A stretch of 64,000 bases of DNA from Coraliomargarita algicola (GCF_033878955.1 NZ_CP138858.1:1116001-1180000), one strand, 5' to 3'. Positions 10,401 through 18,860 are shown, counted from the stretch's first letter. Translations and numbers: made by a program. Notes: generated by a model not told the origin, from the sequence alone.

Positions 10401-11373
10401 GTGCGCGCCAATTCCAATAGCGCAGCCCCTGTTCAAAACTGGGATTGGGCAACAGATTATAAGTCGGCTGCACAGGGACACGCATGCGATCGGACTGCCA
10501 GTACATGGCATGTGTCATCGGTGGCACTGCTTCGCTGGTCGGCACTGCAGGAATCTCACCAATATCCAACTCTAGTTCCAAGCTGTTGCCTGTGGATGTT
10601 CCCGCAGCAGAGAGCGACATCGTCGAGTTGAGCGGTGCATTCCAAATCGTCTGGAAGGTTCGCACCGAAACCTCAGGAGCAAACGTCACCGTGGCCTCGG
10701 CTGTTTCTCCCTCTGGATAGAAGGCAATCTCACCTCCGATGCTATGCTCCAGCTCATTTCGACACCAGGTCAACGCGGCCTGTCCCGCCTTCATCTCCTT
10801 CGGAGACTTCAAGGGAATCCAATCGCCATTGATGCTAACATGACTCGTCTCGGTATAATCGAATGACTTTCTGCAAGAGACCGACAGTTGAGCTTCCTGG
10901 TCATCAGTTAAATGTGTCCATATAAAACGCACGGTCCCATCAGCCGTATTTTGCAGTACACATTCGACAGTAGGCGCTGCATCTTCCGTTCGTCGCGTCC
11001 TCACGACCATAGAATCTCCGTCCTCATCAGCCTCGATAAATCCCGCATCCGCATGGATCTGACTCAAAACCAGCATCGGATGTTCTTTGTCATACTCGTC
11101 GTTGTATACGTTAAACTCACAACGTCCTGAGCGCAGCACAACCGTGATTCGCTTGGTCGCGGCAGAGAGCAATAGCACTTCTTCATCACTCAAAGTTTGT
11201 CGCTCCGTGGATACCAACGACAGCGTAGCGTCTCCCGCTTGCATCACTTTAAAAGGCGGTGCCACCTGAGGAATGCCACGAGCATCACGTGGCGCAGCGT
11301 TTAGCTCTTGTTCCTGACAAGCCAACACAAGCAGGTTAGTTAGCAGGAGTAGAAATATGGAAACTGGCTTCAT
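7429..11373 (-). CDS. CBM / TIM-barrel glycoside hydrolase-like / CBM9-like lipoprotein
   Basis: Start at 11373 gives MKPVSIFLLLLTNLLVLAC with a lipobox (LVLAC, Cys19), so this is a 1314-residue lipoprotein; an ATG 36 nt upstream would bury the signal. Residues about 30-290 are an extra N-terminal beta-rich domain not visible in the cut paralogue at 2-3181. Then come the NPSFEQGLRYW binding module, a TIM-barrel-like region, and a C-terminal CBM9-like domain (YQMAWDEDNIYLRVS, DGALEVYFD). LLVNETSTS matches the paralogue's nucleophile strand, but the position of its FGNEEE acid/base motif reads AYTKEAE here, so the usual Asn-Glu pair appears lost. It is the last gene of the 16540-7429 operon, 36 nt after the esterase. 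It may act in surface glycan binding with altered or absent catalysis. Function is inferred from domains and context. Confidence 0.8.
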   Translation of the reverse strand: MKPVSIFLLLLTNLLVLACQEQELNAAPRDARGIPQVAPPFKVMQAGDATLSLVSTERQTLSDEEVLLLSAATKRITVVLRSGRCEFNVYNDEYDKEHPMLVLSQIHADAGFIEADEDGDSMVVRTRRTEDAAPTVECVLQNTADGTVRFIWTHLTDDQEAQLSVSCRKSFDYTETSHVSINGDWIPLKSPKEMKAGQAALTWCRNELEHSIGGEIAFYPEGETAEATVTFAPEVSVRTFQTIWNAPLNSTMSLSAAGTSTGNSLELELDIGEIPAVPTSEAVPPMTHAMYWQSDRMRVPVQPTYNLLPNPSFEQGLRYWNWRARGGGPFFEEDPEAPRCYEIVPDALFGQHSLKVNNTFGAVPIETFPVTTVPGQEYTLSFYHKGSSAEVSVTPVFSINNLPGKGWSDFVISERVPASDTWQRSVIHFKAELPAIRILLQANAPGFYLDGLQLEAGETVHDFVSPDVEGRLLSSDFDNSLEYGTDYDLKFELLGEAHTSGEVALTVLDYYGDTVFEQQHAFDLEAADARTVFPLSLEASQIGKGVFVLKADYFLQGELYYSDYYRFSIIDALDNTHPTKDLFGAQYDGAKTTRANELGAYFQKWGIGSIYSLAYVMGPEFHEKYKLGRMTNISSTSRLGRDRYKQSKEPYEWDRMSAEQAQLIEDISYESVVDPVRYGDIWAYTKEAEIKFKTVKKGDYETFAQMMLAARRGVKKANPAASFIPFGGTSGFSRTRGYPQMEGLLQASQKLGVTWEGLAIHPYGLFDKTDEAIQDLIHLDDTYQPGGKTRLLVNETSTSSPIYVPEWEKYDQWYSLSGRPTYDSSWNEFLSAARAARLYLIALKYWPRVENMHIWNTRQFIDYYFSPLMFCGAVNTLGHLFPEPEFVEDFAPTSDIKGMVFKDANGQGTAAIWSPSYKVENGFKHGPSLQLKVKGLDLKVIDLMGNVLDVGEGEMLEIPLSPAPLYLQTEHGAVDALVTLLNDAVVLGSSTLIEVKILPNLAGVGADLVNNTNQAVAGQITRSNQSIDFSLSPYASKSILVDGDLNHATGAMHRWNHSVQIDLSSGYTEEKETNLEYFYIPKVDAPLPLDYRDKQWETIPHIDLDNYFVHAPHLMDDSESLPKAQYQMAWDEDNIYLRVSCHDAEFVVNEAGWLANPARERQLYRNDGALEVYFDTFADAGLPWKSEGYDNNDYRYDFYAADGQALSGTASVYRMQEVFTEFANGTEMPKAEDVRNGGIPSQFYRNGNEFGYVIIFPQTYVLPLSLESGARSGFALFLQDRAEGNQFKGGLSLSIEDNTSCNERPDLWPIMILK

Positions 11374-11409
11374 GACGGGTAGTCTATTAGGCTGGCGAGG
11401 GCTATACAT

Positions 11410-12297
11410 TTAGTCCAGTTGTGAGCTAGGGAGAATTGACTCGGCGCACAACCAATCTTGCAGCAAGTCGGGCCAATGATGGACCGGGAGCGTTCGTTGT
11501 TTTCTGAAACCGAAACCATGTCCGCCTTCTTTGTATAGATGTAATTCGGCAGGAACATTCGCCTGACGTAAGGCCAAATAAAACCGCACACTGTTCTCGG
11601 CTTTGACTGCGGTATCATTGTCGGCCGCAACGATAAATGTAGGCGGTGTTTCAGAATCCACCTGAAGCTCGTTCGACAATAGATCGACAAACTCAGAAGA
11701 AGGATTTTTGCCGATCAAATTTTGGCGCGACAAAGAATGGGTAATAGCGCGCTGCATACTAATAACTGGATACAGCAACACCAAGAAATCGGGGCGACTG
11801 GAAACACGCGCCACTGGATCTGCGGTGGTCGGATCCGCATCAATAAAATGGGTGGCCGCCGTCGAGGCGAGATGGCCACCCGCCGAACAACCGAGCACTC
11901 CTACTTTTGACGGATCCAAATCCCAATTCTCGCTGTTTGAGCGCATGATCTGAAGGGCACGCTGCACATCCTCCATCGGTGCAGGATGCGGATGCCCTTC
12001 TGCCGGGATTCTATATTTCAATACAGCCGCGGTGACTCCAATCGAGTTAAACCATTGTGCAATCGATCGCCCCTCATGCCCCATCACCAAATGACGATAA
12101 CTGCCCCCGGGGCAAATAACGACGGCCGCACCATTGGCCGTTCCCTCTGCGGGAAAAGTCAGCTCCAATGTCGGGACATCGTCCTCAGCCATCCCCTCTG
12201 TATTCAGAGCGCCCTCGGGCCACAGTTCAATCGTTTGGGCAGTGAGTGAAAGGCTCATCATCAAACAGCTGGCAATCAATCTTAGTCGGTAATACAT
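11410..12297 (-). CDS. exported alpha/beta hydrolase (acetylxylan-esterase-like)
   Basis: 295 residues from the ATG at 12297, which begins a signal peptide (MYYRLRLIASCLMMSLSLTA). The alternative ATG at 12330 would prepend charged residues and overlap the upstream gene. It has an alpha/beta-hydrolase fold of the BD-FAE/dienelactone-hydrolase type: oxyanion strand VICPGGSYRHL, nucleophile elbow GCSAGG (Ser138), acid in ADNDTAV and catalytic His in EGGHGFG. Relatives deacetylate xylan or other acetylated sugars. It lies 11 nt after the GH29 stop and 36 nt before the lipoprotein start, so it is co-transcribed. Together with the SASA esterase at 5765 it gives the locus two potential deacetylases. 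Confidence 0.85.
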   Translation of the reverse strand: MYYRLRLIASCLMMSLSLTAQTIELWPEGALNTEGMAEDDVPTLELTFPAEGTANGAAVVICPGGSYRHLVMGHEGRSIAQWFNSIGVTAAVLKYRIPAEGHPHPAPMEDVQRALQIMRSNSENWDLDPSKVGVLGCSAGGHLASTAATHFIDADPTTADPVARVSSRPDFLVLLYPVISMQRAITHSLSRQNLIGKNPSSEFVDLLSNELQVDSETPPTFIVAADNDTAVKAENSVRFYLALRQANVPAELHLYKEGGHGFGFRKQRTLPVHHWPDLLQDWLCAESILPSSQLD

Positions 12298-12308
12298 GTC
12301 GTTTAAGC

Positions 12309-13601
12309 TTATGCGTTTCGCTTCAACCATGCGGACGTGTCGTCCTCCAACAGCGTCGAGGGAATGTCTTCAAACTCGATCTGTATCACCGAAACATCGG
12401 GATGTGGGGGTTGCTCTGGGAGTCCAGTCAACACGAGACGATGATTGCATTCATAGCGTATACCAAGCTGAAGATCGGTTCCCAGTACAGTTGCCGACTT
12501 CGCCTTCGTGCCGACGAGAGGCACGACCAATTCCTGGCCGGGCCAACGCGAAGTAAAGAGGTAAGCAGTATTCCCTTGGCGGGTCCAATGCCCGGCCCCG
12601 CCTCCCGGCAAGGAGTCATTGGGCAAATCACAACGCTGCGAGCCATAGATGCCCTCGCCATAGCGCTGCAACCAATCTCCCATCGCTTGCAGGCGAGTGG
12701 TCTCTTCGGAGCGCAAGGAACCGTCAGGCTGCGGTCCTACATTCAGCAAAAAATTACCTTCTCCCGCGGCAGCTTTAACCAAATTTTGCAGCAATTCTGA
12801 AACGCTCTTAAAATCAGTCGTATGCCGAACATAACCCCAGCCAGCGGGATGACAAATTGTCATGCAGGACTCCCAACCACGTCCTGCCTCGGAGGCAGTG
12901 ACATGTTGCTCGGGCGTATCGAGATCCTCCTGAGTGCCCGCACGATTGTTAATTATAATCTCTGGCTGTAACTCGCGTGCCATGGCATTGAGTTCCACCG
13001 AACGCCAAAACTCAGCCTCAGGTATCTCCTTCCTCCGCCCGTGCGAGATCCATCCTCCATCATACCAGAGCATGTCTATTTTCCCATAATTGCTCAGCAA
13101 CTCCCGGACTTGATCGTGTGTTTGTTGCACCAATGCGGCGGCTGACTCTGGATACTTCTGAGGTTCAAAATAACCAGGAAATCTCCAATCCAGTAATGAG
13201 TAATAAATCCCGACTTTAAGACCGGCTTTACGAAAGGCTGTCACAAACTCGGCCACGAAATCGCGCTGCGCCGCGGTCTTGGTGGAGGTAAAATCGGTCA
13301 CAGCACTGTCGTATAGACAGTAGCCATCATGATGCCGTGCCGTAAAAACGGCATAACGCATGCCCGCATCCACTGCGGTTTGTGCCAGTTTTTCAGCATC
13401 CCAGTTAGCCGGATTAAATTGATCGGCCAAGGGTGCGTAGTCCTCAGGCGGAATGCGCTCACGAAACATGACCCACTCGCCACGCTCCAGCAGCGAGTAG
13501 AGTCCGAAGTGAATAAACATTCCAAAGCGGGCTTGGTGGAACCAACGCAGCCTTTGTGCGTATTCCGTTTGGGGTTCAGTTTCTAATGGTGCAGATGTCA
13601 T
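12309..13601 (-). CDS. alpha-L-fucosidase, GH29 family
   Basis: 430 residues. The N-terminus has the GH29 signature RWFHQARFGMFIHFGLYS, followed by FTARHHDGYCLYDS (active-site His pair, about 88-91) and KIDMLWYDGGW with Asp181 as probable nucleophile. A small beta-sandwich domain forms the last 100 residues. There is no signal peptide, so it probably acts in the cytoplasm on imported oligosaccharides. It overlaps the GH2 stop by 4 nt (ATGA), indicating translational coupling. GH29 enzymes hydrolyse alpha-linked L-fucose; linkage preference cannot be read here. The length is on the short side for the family but all core motifs are present. Confidence 0.93.
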   Translation of the reverse strand: MTSAPLETEPQTEYAQRLRWFHQARFGMFIHFGLYSLLERGEWVMFRERIPPEDYAPLADQFNPANWDAEKLAQTAVDAGMRYAVFTARHHDGYCLYDSAVTDFTSTKTAAQRDFVAEFVTAFRKAGLKVGIYYSLLDWRFPGYFEPQKYPESAAALVQQTHDQVRELLSNYGKIDMLWYDGGWISHGRRKEIPEAEFWRSVELNAMARELQPEIIINNRAGTQEDLDTPEQHVTASEAGRGWESCMTICHPAGWGYVRHTTDFKSVSELLQNLVKAAAGEGNFLLNVGPQPDGSLRSEETTRLQAMGDWLQRYGEGIYGSQRCDLPNDSLPGGGAGHWTRQGNTAYLFTSRWPGQELVVPLVGTKAKSATVLGTDLQLGIRYECNHRLVLTGLPEQPPHPDVSVIQIEFEDIPSTLLEDDTSAWLKRNA

Positions 13602-15319
13602 GAGGTGTATGCGTTGAAAACGTCTCTTACCGCTTGATACGCCAACTTCGGACGGCGGTATTCGTCGAGAGTGCCTTTGTTATTAAATGTGCGCGGACGC
13701 TTGATCGATCGTCCCGTGCCATAGGTGCGTGCGTCGCTGAAGTGCCAGAGTGCAATCCCGCTGGAGCGCGGGTGTTCGAGCGCTTCCTGACAAGCGATGC
13801 GTAAGTAATTCGCCTGATACGCTTCAGTGTAAAAATCGTGATGCGGTTCGTGCCAGCCGTAGAGGCCTTCAGCCCCGATCTCAGATATGATTACAGGCTT
13901 GTCGGCATAGGCATCACTACTGAAGTGATCAAAGCACTTTTGCATATAAGGTGCAATCAAAGCGAGCGGGTCTTCGACATCGTCACAATCATACCAGCCA
14001 GGATAAATGTTGATAGCAATCAGGTCGACCAAATCGAAACAAATATCTGTCAGCGCATACATACTAGCGAAAGATACCAAACGCGTGGCATCCAACTGAC
14101 GGAGCTCGACCGCACTTTCCTCGATGATCGGTCGAGCATAGGGCTGATCACTGCCAGCCTCGTTTAAAAAGCCCCAAATAATCACACAGGGATGATTATA
14201 GCTGGCATGCACCATTGCGCGCAGCGACTCCAGATGCTGGGCACGAAAGGTCTCATTAGTCAGCGTGCGCTCGCGTTGGCCCCAGCCCAAGTTCTCTTCC
14301 CAGACAAGGAAGCCCAGTTCATCGCATAGATCGAGAAAGCGTTGATCTTGTGGATAATGACTCCCCCGAATAAAATTGCAGCCAAGATCCCGCAGATGCT
14401 GGAGATCATTGAGCATTTGTAAGGGCGGCGTGCAGGGGCCAAAATTTGGATGCCACTCGTGGCGATTGTATCCACGCAGTTGTAACTGCTCACCATTCAA
14501 CCAAAGCGCCCCCTCGCGGGCCTCAATCCAGCGCAAGCCAAAGCGAGCTTGCTGACTTCCCGAAGCATGCGATTCGTCTTTAATCCGCACATGGACGGCG
14601 TGTAGTAACGGGCTCTCCGGGGACCAAAGTGAGGGGTTTGGCACGCGCGCGGTCAGCGTGATTTCACCATCAATGATCGTTCCCGTGTAAGACTGTTCGT
14701 TGCCATGATCCCATGCAATTAAGAGCGTCATCGAGTCAGAGACAGCGCCTCGCAGCCCGATGTGTAAACTGACTTCGCCATCTCGGTAGCGCTCAGTCGG
14801 TGCCACTTTCACCCAATCAATCGAAGGCTTCGTATCAGGAAAAACCTGGAGCATGACAGAACGTAAAATACCACCGTATTGATAAAAATCAAAGTATGGC
14901 TCGTGCATAGGCGTGTGTTCGAAATCGAAACGATTGTCTACTAATAGGACTAGTTCGCGTTCGCTGTCATCGCTCGCCTCAAGCTCAAGTCCAAAGGGAG
15001 CATAGCCACAGGCATGTTCACGCAAGCAAACTCCGTCCACAAACACGCGGCATCGCATGGAAACAGCGCCAAAGCTCAACTTGGCCGAATGCCCTGCCGG
15101 GATCGATAGCCTTCGCCGATAGGCAGCCACTCCTCTTTTACCCGCGAGATCGGGCGTCGCGTCGAAGGCACTCGGCACTCCAGTCTTCGTCCAGTCGCGA
15201 AGACTCTCGGGCGCACATGCATCCAGATCCACATCGCCGAGAAAGAGAAAATCCCAGATGCCGTCGAGACAAGACATGGCAGGGGCAGAAAATGTTGGCA
15301 GGGGTACCGTTGTGGGCAT
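13598..15319 (-). CDS. glycoside hydrolase family 2 protein
   Basis: 573 residues with the GH2 order: jelly-roll domain (about 15-165), Ig-like domain (170-265), TIM barrel (270-573). The GH2 signatures are NFIRGSHYPQDQRFLDLCDELG, with acid/base Glu387 in WGFLNEAGS and nucleophile Glu480 in IISEIGAEG. It resembles beta-glucuronidases and short beta-galactosidases; the exact sugar is unknown. No signal peptide is present, so it is probably cytoplasmic. It starts 9 nt after the propeller gene and overlaps GH29 by 4 nt. Confidence 0.9.
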   Translation of the reverse strand: MPTTVPLPTFSAPAMSCLDGIWDFLFLGDVDLDACAPESLRDWTKTGVPSAFDATPDLAGKRGVAAYRRRLSIPAGHSAKLSFGAVSMRCRVFVDGVCLREHACGYAPFGLELEASDDSERELVLLVDNRFDFEHTPMHEPYFDFYQYGGILRSVMLQVFPDTKPSIDWVKVAPTERYRDGEVSLHIGLRGAVSDSMTLLIAWDHGNEQSYTGTIIDGEITLTARVPNPSLWSPESPLLHAVHVRIKDESHASGSQQARFGLRWIEAREGALWLNGEQLQLRGYNRHEWHPNFGPCTPPLQMLNDLQHLRDLGCNFIRGSHYPQDQRFLDLCDELGFLVWEENLGWGQRERTLTNETFRAQHLESLRAMVHASYNHPCVIIWGFLNEAGSDQPYARPIIEESAVELRQLDATRLVSFASMYALTDICFDLVDLIAINIYPGWYDCDDVEDPLALIAPYMQKCFDHFSSDAYADKPVIISEIGAEGLYGWHEPHHDFYTEAYQANYLRIACQEALEHPRSSGIALWHFSDARTYGTGRSIKRPRTFNNKGTLDEYRRPKLAYQAVRDVFNAYTS

Positions 15320-15328
15320 AAGAATAGT

Positions 15329-16540
15329 TTAGCAGTTTGCCAACGAGGCAGCCTGATGTAGAGTCGAAGTAGAGGAAACGATTTCGGACACATCGAGAAG
15401 ATACATTTGGCGACTACCTTCATGAATAGAGTCGATACAAATGTGGCGCCCGTCTCGACTCCAACGTGGGTGAAGATCGCAGCGTATTTGCCAGTCCATC
15501 GGAGGCGAATGAAAACGACCAATGTCAATACGTTCGCCACTGGCCCAGTGATAAAGCAGTAAGGTGCGCATATCCTGTTCGTCCGGATAGGTGTCGGTTA
15601 AGACCCACTCTTGGTCGGGTGAAAAGGAGCAATGCCCATCACAATCAAACACATCGGTCCCGATAGGCATGACCTCTCCCCCCTCAATGTCGTCGTATAA
15701 ATAATACCCTAGCCCCGTGCCATGATGGCTGGCCCAAGCGAGAATCTCGTCGCTTCCCTTCCAATCGTAATGCGAGAAATGACGATGATCGCTGATCAGC
15801 CGTACATCACTACCATCGATGCCCATAGTCAACAAGCGTGTGATGCCCACTTCTTCACTCAATGCCTGAAAACCTTTATAACGATGGAGCAAAGCGACCC
15901 GGTCCCCGGCACGGTTAAACTGCAGGTGATTAAAGCGGTGCATGGTATTGCTAAAATCCGGAGTCCTTCCTAACGCCGCCGCCTGAGCCAGGCTAAAGAT
16001 CAACTTAGACTCCCCACTTGCGATATCAATTGAGTAAATGCCATCGTCTTCAGGTTCGCCCACACCCTTAGTCGGATCCTTCACGCCTGGATAGCCATAG
16101 CCAGGACGCTGATGCTGCAAGCGGGCAAAATTCAAGGAGACCGCATGCGTGCCCTGCGCATTCAAGCCGTAAATCGGCCGATCAATGGCACGCTCCGCAC
16201 CACTTTGAACATCGAGAATACGCGCCACCCATTGTCCATCGACACGATCATTAAAAATAATAGACGACGCATCTCCTAGCCACTGCAGCATGCAACCTTG
16301 CTGCCAATTCCAAGCCCGCGTCTCCGCAATCGGCTTCCAGGCATTGCCCTCATGTAGATCAATTAGGCCAATAGTCGCCACATCATCCGCCCGCGGAGGA
16401 CGATCCATAAAGTCCGTTTCCATGCCGACGATCCAACGGCTGCTAGCATCCCAGCAACTCTTGTCGTAGTAACCGAAAAAGTGATGCTTTCCTCCTCCGG
16501 TTAAGGCAGTCGGCTGAACTATTTCCTGAGTATGTTTCAT
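15329..16540 (-). CDS. beta-propeller protein (TolB/oligogalacturonate-lyase-like fold)
   Basis: 403 residues, first gene of the 16540-7429 operon. It begins with HHFFGYYDKSCWD and then shows repeated blades with WD/PD40-like features (SCWDASSRWIVGM, FNRAGDRVALLHR, FSPDQEWVLTD, HPRWSRDGRHICIDS). This pattern fits a seven-bladed propeller like that of oligogalacturonate lyase or TolB. No signal peptide or membrane segment is seen. Function is unknown; a lyase or sugar-binding role in the glycan pathway is a guess from its position. Confidence 0.7.
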   Translation of the reverse strand: MKHTQEIVQPTALTGGGKHHFFGYYDKSCWDASSRWIVGMETDFMDRPPRADDVATIGLIDLHEGNAWKPIAETRAWNWQQGCMLQWLGDASSIIFNDRVDGQWVARILDVQSGAERAIDRPIYGLNAQGTHAVSLNFARLQHQRPGYGYPGVKDPTKGVGEPEDDGIYSIDIASGESKLIFSLAQAAALGRTPDFSNTMHRFNHLQFNRAGDRVALLHRYKGFQALSEEVGITRLLTMGIDGSDVRLISDHRHFSHYDWKGSDEILAWASHHGTGLGYYLYDDIEGGEVMPIGTDVFDCDGHCSFSPDQEWVLTDTYPDEQDMRTLLLYHWASGERIDIGRFHSPPMDWQIRCDLHPRWSRDGRHICIDSIHEGSRQMYLLDVSEIVSSTSTLHQAASLANC

Positions 16541-16676
16541 TATAAATATCGTATCAATTTCCTCGTCGCGTGACTTGATATAGAAAGATAAGCTCTATCG
16601 TAAACAAGGTCATCGGAAGCGACGCTCCAGTATTTTGTAAGTACACTTCAGAACACATATGTTTGCTAATTCATTT

Positions 16677-16696
16677 TCACTTTTACGGATAAGTAA
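16677..16696. promoter_or_regulatory. candidate LacI-family operator upstream of the glycan operon
   Basis: TCACTTTTACGGATAAGTAA matches 16 of 20 positions of the palindrome at 17641-17660. It lies about 135 nt upstream of the first gene of the minus-strand operon. Nearer the gene, the complement of about 16580-16612 holds TTGTTT, a 17-nt spacer and TCTATA, which could serve as a promoter, though this match is weak. Confidence 0.45.
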
Positions 16697-16768
16697 TTCC
16701 ACAATCTATCAGATTGATCGCTCTATAAACAAAGAATCACTCAGGCACCTTGCCAAACGTACACAAAA

Positions 16769-16792
16769 AGCCGCCGAAATAATTCGGCGGCT
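16769..16792 (-). terminator. rho-independent terminator of the PEP-CTERM gene
   Basis: A perfect 10-bp stem, AGCCGCCGAA (16769-16778) with TTCGGCGGCT (16783-16792), has a 4-nt loop. On the minus strand it is followed by TTTTTGTGT. It sits 61 nt past the stop of the gene at 16854-17540. Confidence 0.85.
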
Positions 16793-16853
16793 GTGCTCTA
16801 ATCGTTCAAAAAATAACTAACAAAGAATGAGCGCTAATAAGAAGATATAGCGA

Positions 16854-17540
16854 TTAGCACCGACGGCGTCTTTGCATTAGCATACCAGCAACGAGTCCCC
16901 CCATCAGGAGCCCATAGTTCGATGGCTCTGGAACGGCGGACAGTTGAACATTATCAATACGAAAAGAAGTGCCACTAACAACCTCTGGAATTAGCCAGGT
17001 TAAGGTGACGTCACTTTGATTTTCGATCGCCGCGATACTGGACAAGTCGAACGTCAATTCTTGGAATTGACCGTTTGCCGGGAAGAATCCTCCCGTGAGT
17101 CCAGTGCTCACGGCACCTGCGCCAATATCGTAGGTCAGATCGGATAATTGAGTGACGGCACCTGAGCCAGCAGTGCGCACGGCGAAGCGGACAGTCATAT
17201 CCTCCAGGTTGGTGGCATCGAAATTCAGACTTAATGAAAAGCCAGAACCTACGCCATAAACCAAGCTGTGACCAGGTGTGGCAAAGTTGCCGTTGCCCAG
17301 CCAAACCGAATCGTCATAGGCGGTGAAAGACGCTTCGCCTCCGTCACCTGCGGCACCTCCGGTTGGAGAAATGGTCGGAGTTCCGCTAGCGATACCGTCA
17401 AATGCAGTGACATCTAACGTAGCAGTACCGTTGCCATCTTCTTGCGATTGAAAGGAGAAAAAAATACTAGATGCCGAGCTTGGAAGTGCGGCAAATAGGG
17501 ATATTCCAGCGAGGATGGTAGTAATATGTTGTATTTTCAT
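16854..17540 (-). CDS. PEP-CTERM sorting domain protein
   Basis: 228 residues. The signal peptide covers about residues 1-23 (cleavage near SSASS). The middle is a beta-sandwich-like sequence rich in Gly, Ser and Asp with no identified catalytic motif. The C-terminus AVPEPSNYGLLMGGLVAGMLMQRRRRC is the PEP-CTERM signal: VPEP, a hydrophobic helix and an arginine cluster, processed by an exosortase/archaeosortase-type system not encoded in this window. It is divergent from the LacI-type regulator, with the operator-like palindrome between them, so co-regulation with the glycan locus is likely. A role in surface attachment or extracellular matrix is an inference. Confidence 0.85.
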   Translation of the reverse strand: MKIQHITTILAGISLFAALPSSASSIFFSFQSQEDGNGTATLDVTAFDGIASGTPTISPTGGAAGDGGEASFTAYDDSVWLGNGNFATPGHSLVYGVGSGFSLSLNFDATNLEDMTVRFAVRTAGSGAVTQLSDLTYDIGAGAVSTGLTGGFFPANGQFQELTFDLSSIAAIENQSDVTLTWLIPEVVSGTSFRIDNVQLSAVPEPSNYGLLMGGLVAGMLMQRRRRC

Positions 17541-17640
17541 TTAGTAAGGAATCAGTTCAGTGAGAATCGGCAATGGTTAGAGGAATTTTCAAAGCCTATG
17601 ACAGGCTACACTTTTATACTCGCTTTTTACTAGCAATTAT

Positions 17641-17660
17641 TCACTTATACAGATAAGCGA
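17641..17660. promoter_or_regulatory. palindromic operator candidate, LacI-family type
   Basis: TCACTTATACAGATAAGCGA is a 20-bp inverted repeat with one mismatch outside the 4-nt centre (TCnCTTAT-ACAG-ATAAGnGA). It lies between the divergent PEP-CTERM gene (start 17540) and the LacI-type gene (start 17696), 36 nt from the latter, a usual position for autoregulation. Related copies lie at 16677 and 5606. Confidence 0.5.
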
Positions 17661-17695
17661 CTTCGCATACATGATGGATAGCCCCCCTCCAAAAC

Positions 17696-18742
17696 ATGCC
17701 ACAGCATAAAATCACTCAGAAAAGCATCGCTCAAAAGCTGGGACTCACGCAGGCAGCGGTATCCCTAGCCCTAAGGGGCGATGCCAGCATACCGGAAGCG
17801 ACCCGCAAGAAAGTCAGTAAGATGGCAAAAAAGCTGGGCTATGTGCCGGACCCTTATCTCACCGGACTGTCTGCCTATCGTCATCGTAACAAGCCCACTC
17901 CGGTCAAAGCCGCCTTGGCCTGGCTATCCAATGACGCGGCGGGTGAGTCTTGGAAACGATCCCCTGCCTTTGTCCAATACCATACGGGGGCACTTCGCCG
18001 CGCGCAGGAGCTCGGGTATCACTTGGAAGACCACGCACTTCAAGCCCAGGGAGTGAATATGAAAAACATCGAGCGCGTGCTACTGGCACGTGGTGTGAAC
18101 GGCATTCTATTGGCCCCGCAGCCTGCGCCCAACATGTCGATCGACTTCACATTCACTAAATTTTCAGCAGTTACCTTTGGCTATACTTTGTGTTCACCAC
18201 AGTTGCATGTGGTCACGCTCCATCAGTTTCGTGCGATGGAAAAACTATTACGAAAACTCACAGGATTCGGCTACCAGCGGATCGGCCTCGCTCTCTCTTC
18301 TGAAAGTGATGGACGGGCGGATTACCACTGGTCAGCGGCCTTCTGGAGGAAGCAACAACATTTCCCCGCTAAACAACAAGTGCCCCTGCACCTACCTCAG
18401 CAAATGGAGAAAGAAGGCTTTCTAAAATGGTATGCGCAGCACCGCCCCGAAGTCGTGGTGACCATTCATCCCGAGGTATACGATTGGCTACATCAAGACG
18501 GGATCGCCATCCCCGAGGATCTGGGGTTTACCCTCTTAACGGTTCCGGATGATCAACGACAATTCTCCGGAATCTGGGAAAACCCCGCACTCATCGGAGC
18601 TAAAGCCGTCGATATTCTGGTCGAGATGATACATCGCGGTGAAACTGGTATTCCTGAGGTGCCGATCTACCACCTGATCGATGGGAATTGGCTCGATGGA
18701 GAGACGGTAAAAAACAAAACCAGACGGGTGAAACCTTGCTAA
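17696..18742 (+). CDS. LacI-family transcriptional regulator
   Basis: 348 residues. The N-terminal helix-turn-helix (about 5-50: ITQKSIAQKLGLTQAAVSLA, then an extended hinge LGYVPDPYLTGLSAYR) is followed by a periplasmic-binding-protein-like sensor domain (about 62-340). The region after the hinge, with the YLTGLSAYRHRNKPT stretch, is typical of the LacI subfamily common in Verrucomicrobia. It probably represses the adjacent PEP-CTERM gene and the fucosidase/GH2 operon through the palindromes at 17641 and 16677, with a sugar as inducer. Target assignment is inferred from position and repeated sites. Confidence 0.88.
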   Translation: MPQHKITQKSIAQKLGLTQAAVSLALRGDASIPEATRKKVSKMAKKLGYVPDPYLTGLSAYRHRNKPTPVKAALAWLSNDAAGESWKRSPAFVQYHTGALRRAQELGYHLEDHALQAQGVNMKNIERVLLARGVNGILLAPQPAPNMSIDFTFTKFSAVTFGYTLCSPQLHVVTLHQFRAMEKLLRKLTGFGYQRIGLALSSESDGRADYHWSAAFWRKQQHFPAKQQVPLHLPQQMEKEGFLKWYAQHRPEVVVTIHPEVYDWLHQDGIAIPEDLGFTLLTVPDDQRQFSGIWENPALIGAKAVDILVEMIHRGETGIPEVPIYHLIDGNWLDGETVKNKTRRVKPC

Positions 18743-18860
18743 AGATCTGACAAGTCGGTCTGAAAAATTTCGACTCTGATTAAGCCAAGCTAATGTTGAC
18801 GGCGAACTTAGCTTAAAAGAAACCCATGCATTTTTTTGACTTCTTAATTCATCACTCATA

